Shown: positions 60,362 to 64,000 of the stretch, piece after piece | Layout of the letters: the number at the start of each line of letters is the position of its first letter | Numbering within the stretch: position 1 is the first letter of the stretch | From: Bog-950 sp046329515 | GTDB taxonomy: Bacteria > Bacteroidota > Bacteroidia > Chitinophagales > LD1 | Reading direction: 5' to 3' | NCBI GenBank assembly: GCA_046329515.1 | Contig: JAXLUM010000003.1 | Location: 62,001-126,000 of the forward strand | DNA: 64,000 nucleotides | Made by a program: the position numbers and the translations under genes | The notes under the pieces: model-generated | The model's input: only the letters and a program-made list of their open reading frames with translations | The model's database searches: none | What the model was told of the DNA's origin: nothing

Positions 60362-61756
60362 ATGACCAAACGCCAGAAATATCGCGACCTGATTGCTCAG
60401 ACCTTCGACTTCCCACAGAAGGATTTTAAGGAAGAGAAGAACCTGCTTTTTTGGAATGATTTGCCCCTGCAGGAGATTGCCGAAAAATACGGCACCCCGC
60501 TGCGTATTACGTTTTTGCCGCGTATTGGTCAGCAGATACAAAAGGCCCGCAGGCTGTTTAATGCCGCTATTGCCAATAACGATTACCGCGGCGATTACCA
60601 CTATTGCTACTGTACAAAAAGCTCGCACTTCAGTTTTGTGGTGGAAGAGGCCCTGCGCAACAGAACGCATATTGAAACGTCAAGCGCTTTCGATTTTGAT
60701 TTGATTAAGCGCATGGAGGAAAAGAAAAAGATAAAGAAGGACAACTACGTTATATGCAATGGCTTTAAGCCCGATGGTTACGTTAAGCGCATACTGGAAG
60801 CCTGGAACAGCGGGTATAAGAACCTGATACCGGTGCTGGATAATATGGCAGAGTTGGAGAAATACGGCCAACCGACAGACCCTATGAATATAGGCATACG
60901 CATAGCTGCCGAAGAGGAACCGAAGTATGAATTTTATACCAGCCGTTTGGGCGTTCGCTATAATGATATTGTGCCCTTTTACCAGGAGAAGATACAGAAC
61001 AGCAAATCGTTTAAGCTGAAGATGCTGCACTTTTTTATTGATACCGGCATTAAGGATGTAAACTACTATTGGACGGAGTTTCATAAGGCGCTTGGTGTTT
61101 ACTGCGACCTAAAGAAGATTTGCCCTGAATTGAATGCCATTAACCTTGGTGGCGGTATGCCTATTAAGCAATCACTGGCGTTTGATTTTGATTATGAGTA
61201 CATGATTAATGAAATAGTAACGCAGATAAAAAGCACCTGCCAGAATGAAGGCGTTGACGAACCGGATATTTTTACGGAGTTCGGCAGCTACACCGTTGGC
61301 GAAAGCGGTTGCGTTTTGTTTAATGTGTTAGGCGTAAAGCAGCAAAACGACCGCGAAACATGGTACATGCTGGATGGCAGTTTGATGAACAGCCTGCCGG
61401 ATATTTGGGGCTTATCACAGCGTTTTATCATGTTGCCTTTAAACAAGTGGGACGATGAATACCACCACGTTAACCTTGGCGGCATAACCTGTGATGTGGG
61501 TGATTACTACAACAGCGACTCGCACATTAACCAGGTTTACTTACCAAAGATAAAGCAGGGTGAGAAGCTGTTTATCGGCTTCTTTCATACCGGCGCTTAT
61601 CAGGATACCCTAAGCGGTTATGGCGGCATTAAGCATTGCCTGCTGCCATCGCCCCCGCACATTTTAATTGACGAGAAGAAGAAAAACGAATTTACCTACC
61701 GCATCTTCGCTGAAGAGCAAACTTCAGAAAGTATGATGAAGATATTGGGATATTAG
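60362..61756 (+). CDS. PLP-dependent arginine decarboxylase-like enzyme
   Basis: 464 residues, alanine-racemase-fold PLP decarboxylase. The Lys that binds PLP is K86 in YHYCYCTKSSH; later motifs are INLGGGMP (the phosphate loop, GGG), EFGSYTVGESG and CDVGDYYNSD. Bacteroidota encode biosynthetic arginine decarboxylases of this size, and I favour this over diaminopimelate decarboxylase, but the sequence alone does not settle it. A TAAATTCG box lies 17 bases before the ATG. Next to it on the left is the SIR2-like gene and then argS, so two arginine-related genes are separated by the insertion. Confidence 0.8.
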   Translation: MTKRQKYRDLIAQTFDFPQKDFKEEKNLLFWNDLPLQEIAEKYGTPLRITFLPRIGQQIQKARRLFNAAIANNDYRGDYHYCYCTKSSHFSFVVEEALRNRTHIETSSAFDFDLIKRMEEKKKIKKDNYVICNGFKPDGYVKRILEAWNSGYKNLIPVLDNMAELEKYGQPTDPMNIGIRIAAEEEPKYEFYTSRLGVRYNDIVPFYQEKIQNSKSFKLKMLHFFIDTGIKDVNYYWTEFHKALGVYCDLKKICPELNAINLGGGMPIKQSLAFDFDYEYMINEIVTQIKSTCQNEGVDEPDIFTEFGSYTVGESGCVLFNVLGVKQQNDRETWYMLDGSLMNSLPDIWGLSQRFIMLPLNKWDDEYHHVNLGGITCDVGDYYNSDSHINQVYLPKIKQGEKLFIGFFHTGAYQDTLSGYGGIKHCLLPSPPHILIDEKKKNEFTYRIFAEEQTSESMMKILGY

Positions 61757-61860
61757 GAGCGATGAGTAGCGAGTGATGAGTGGTGAGTGGGGAAGTAAGA
61801 AGTTAGAAGTGAGAATGAAGATGTGAGAAGTAAGAGTTTAGAGTGAAGAAGTTAGAATGA
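61757..61860. repeat. C-poor, GAGT-rich low-complexity spacer
   Basis: About 100 bases of GA/GT-rich sequence with almost no C on the plus strand (units like GAGTGATGAGTGG, AAGTTAGAAGTGAG). It looks like degraded short repeats and holds no gene, hairpin or promoter that I can recognise. Confidence 0.6.
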
Positions 61861-61895
61861 TGAATTAACTGCTGCTCTTTGTTCCAATAACGGCT

Positions 61896-61920
61896 TGTCA
61901 GTCTGAGCCCGTCGAAGACT
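61896..61920. repeat. dispersed hairpin (copy 3)
   Basis: AGTCT/AGACT stem around loop GAGCCCGTCGA. Same family as 16241-16266 and 57327-57350. Confidence 0.6.
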
Positions 61921-61984
61921 AGACATCGAGAAACGCAAAACTTGTTGTCTCTAAGCGGACAGTTTGTTGTTAACCTTAAAAATT

Positions 61985-64000
61985 CTACTGCCCCTGTAAT
62001 TCCTGTAAGCGCATTTTCATTTGCTGCGCTTGTACGTTGTTACCCACCATTTGGTAAGCCACACTTAAGTAGTAAACCACGTTAGGGTTTTCAGGATTAA
62101 GGTTGTAGCAAGCCAACAGCGCATCAATACCTTTTTGCGCATAAGCAGGATTGCTTTGCACTGAACTTAAATATGCTAAGCCTAAATTCTGCAAGGCTGC
62201 GTCGTTCTTCGGATATTTTTGGCAGTAAGGTTCCAACTTAGCAATAGCGGTAGCAAAGTCATTTACCTTTATGGCTTCATTGCCTTCGTAATCGCCTTTA
62301 TCAGTTTTCTTTACCACACAGGACAAAGGCACGCCATCAGCATACACCACATATATAGCCTGCTCCGGAGGGAAACAGCCGTTCACCAGCAATGGCCTAT
62401 CTACAAAGCGCGAGTAGAGTATTTCGTAATCTGCCGGTACGTTGCTGCGGTTGCGGTAGCTTACATAGCCCGTAAGCACCTTGGTGGTATCGTTTATAAA
62501 ATAATGATAGGTTGGTGCAATAGCGTTACTGTAAATAAGCGTTTTGCGGCCTTCGGTTTTCAGGTTCTCATGCTCCTTTAACCAATCGGCACACTGCTTA
62601 ACGCTGTTCATGTAGTAATCGGTTTCGTAATTCTGTGAAGCGCCTTTTATACCGCCTACCAACTCGTTAAAGTACACATACTCATTAGGGTGGTTGGCAA
62701 ACATAAAGCGTGCAGGCAGCGCTACTAACACCAGTATTACGGCAGCTACAGCATACTTAATTGTTTTCGGAAAACGGTTGATGAAGTAGTTGAAGGTAAG
62801 CGCAGAGAGAATGATAATGCTTGGATACACGAAGAAGAAGTGGCGCATAGTATCATACAACACCGAGTGCTTATAAATTACATACGCAATAGGGAAGAAG
62901 AGCGTAAAGTAAACAAAGCCCAGGTATAGCAGCTTTTTCTCGCGGTTCATTTGGGGTATAAGCACTAAGGAGATAAATGCGCCTATAAGGCCGAACAATG
63001 GCGTAGAAATTAAAAACCATTGCGGTATGTAGTTCCACGGAATAAGCGAAACGAATTTGCCATCAGCGCCTTGCTGTGCAGTAAAAATGTGTTTGCCATC
63101 AAACAATATGCGCATGGTTACAGGAAATTTCTCTGCCACGCCTAAGGCTTCTAGCGGGTTATGTATGGGGCTAACCAAACCGAAAGGCCAGAATATGAGC
63201 GCAAGGAAATAACCCAAACCAGCGGACACCAGCACCCATTTAAGGCTGGGCCAAATGTTGTCTTTAAACTTTGAGAAATCGAACAGGCCGCCAAAACCAT
63301 ACAGTTGCAGCATGGCCAAACCGTAAAACAAAAACAGGTAGGGTATAAGCAACAAGCCACCAATACGTATACCCATGGCCATACCTATGCTTAACCCTAA
63401 ACCGAGCGCCACTTTCCAGTTTGGTTTGGGCAGTTGCTTCAAAAATTTAATTATGAAAACATAGGTAAGCATGTAGCCGGCCGCCATGGTAATATCTTTG
63501 GGGTTGTTCATGCTCTCGCCAAAAAAGCGGGGGGAGAAAGCCATAAACAGCAGGGCAATAAGGCCCGCCTGCCAACCTGCTATTTCAGCCGCTACTAAAG
63601 AGGCGCAAAGAATAGCCAGCCAACCGAAAATAGAGTTCCAGGCATGGCGAACATTCCATTCGTTGGCAGAGGAAAATGTTTTGGAAAGGGCTGCCGCCGT
63701 GCCATCGTAAAAGCCGCCATAAAAGCGCATTAAGGAATCGGGGCCCGTGGCCATGGTGCAGGTGCTATCGTGCCCCATGGAGGTGTAGAAGTTAAGCACG
63801 CGGTGGCCATACTCGCGGTGGAAGTTTTCATCGCCACTTATACCATATTGATGGCTAACCGAAAACATAACTACCAGCAACAGGGCTGCAAGCCCCCAGA
63901 AAATCTTTTTGGCCCAGGTATCGGGTATTAAAGGCGTTAAAACCAACAGTGGTGCAGGCTCTTTTTTAGCCTGTGGTTTTGGTTGCGGTTTAGCGGGTTG
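61985..64000 (-). CDS. membrane glycosyltransferase-like protein with TPR tail (5' end cut by window)
   Basis: The frame is open through the right edge, so the start is beyond 64000 and at least 671 residues are encoded. At the left edge of the visible product is a Pro/Lys/Ala-rich linker (QPAKPQPKPQAKKEPAP), followed by a ~450-residue polytopic region with about ten helices and an early acidic loop (GISGDENFH), reminiscent of GT39/PMT-type glycosyltransferases. The C-terminal ~100 residues carry TPR-like helices (NDFATAIAKLEPYCQKYPK; LACYNLNPENPNVVYYLS). An internal TTG at 63946 is not needed as a start. It would act in the inner membrane, transferring sugars from a lipid carrier (family inference). 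Confidence 0.7.
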   Translation of the reverse strand, partial: QPAKPQPKPQAKKEPAPLLVLTPLIPDTWAKKIFWGLAALLLVVMFSVSHQYGISGDENFHREYGHRVLNFYTSMGHDSTCTMATGPDSLMRFYGGFYDGTAAALSKTFSSANEWNVRHAWNSIFGWLAILCASLVAAEIAGWQAGLIALLFMAFSPRFFGESMNNPKDITMAAGYMLTYVFIIKFLKQLPKPNWKVALGLGLSIGMAMGIRIGGLLLIPYLFLFYGLAMLQLYGFGGLFDFSKFKDNIWPSLKWVLVSAGLGYFLALIFWPFGLVSPIHNPLEALGVAEKFPVTMRILFDGKHIFTAQQGADGKFVSLIPWNYIPQWFLISTPLFGLIGAFISLVLIPQMNREKKLLYLGFVYFTLFFPIAYVIYKHSVLYDTMRHFFFVYPSIIILSALTFNYFINRFPKTIKYAVAAVILVLVALPARFMFANHPNEYVYFNELVGGIKGASQNYETDYYMNSVKQCADWLKEHENLKTEGRKTLIYSNAIAPTYHYFINDTTKVLTGYVSYRNRSNVPADYEILYSRFVDRPLLVNGCFPPEQAIYVVYADGVPLSCVVKKTDKGDYEGNEAIKVNDFATAIAKLEPYCQKYPKNDAALQNLGLAYLSSVQSNPAYAQKGIDALLACYNLNPENPNVVYYLSVAYQMVGNNVQAQQMKMRLQELQGQ

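Noticed and set aside
63946..64000. TTG start at 63946 for the glycosyltransferase-like gene
   Set aside because: The frame stays open for 18 more codons to the window edge with a protein-like Pro/Lys-rich sequence, so the true start is outside the window.

Overview
This window looks like a chromosomal piece of a member of the Bacteroidota, probably a free-living or gliding-type lineage near the Chitinophagales/Sphingobacteriales. I infer this from proteins with type IX secretion (T9SS) C-terminal sorting domains of both the short type A and the gliding-motility (type B) kind, a PorT-like barrel, a LolA-like protein, promoters of the TTTG-N18/19-TAnnTTTG form, and the content of the translation gene cluster. 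No phage, plasmid, CRISPR or transposase genes are visible. Most of the window is housekeeping DNA with a few single-gene insertions that are visibly richer in A+T.

Left part (1-16.2 kb): the end of a membrane protein, a LolA-like gene, then a 3.9-kb PIN-domain gene flanked by imperfect direct repeats that copy part of the adjacent tRNA-Arg(CCU) gene. After this come an outer-membrane barrel, a secreted esterase, metG, an LD-carboxypeptidase, an M1 peptidase and a TPR protein. Middle (16.2-31.8 kb): a very large modular T9SS type B adhesin-like protein, dedA-aroE, rmuC, proline dehydrogenase, a PhoD-like phosphatase, ruvB, two tandem T9SS paralogues, a membrane methyltransferase and an orphan A+T-rich gene.

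Translation region (31.8-51.9 kb): on the minus strand are an acyl-CoA dehydrogenase, rpsU, a XerC/D recombinase, the hibernation factor hpf, four tRNA genes (Thr-UGU, Tyr, Gly, Thr-GGU) and tuf. On the plus strand, 16 kb further on, are tRNA-Trp, secE, nusG, rplK, rplA and rplJ. These two blocks are normally contiguous. A single inversion of roughly 31.8-49.0 kb would restore the usual order, and both blocks carry nearly the same promoter. rplJ is followed by a terminator and a peptidase gene instead of rplL-rpoB-rpoC. Between the blocks are four tandem small lipoproteins of one divergent family, apt, two APC permeases, a metallo-hydrolase, a PorT-like barrel and three more T9SS paralogues, in inverse orientation to the first two.

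Right part (52-64 kb): a secreted M1 aminopeptidase with a T9SS tag, 3-hydroxybutyryl-CoA dehydrogenase, a TPR protein, argS, a stand-alone SIR2-like gene whose usual catalytic histidine is replaced by asparagine, an arginine-decarboxylase-like enzyme, and a membrane glycosyltransferase-like gene that runs off the right edge.

The best candidates for something undescribed are the tRNA-Arg islet with its giant PIN protein, the SIR2-like single-gene insertion, the lipoprotein array ending in a W-x-G-x-K-x-Q-like motif, the five-member T9SS family, and the families of small hairpins and palindromes associated with tRNA fragments. All assignments come from reading the sequence; no database search was possible.
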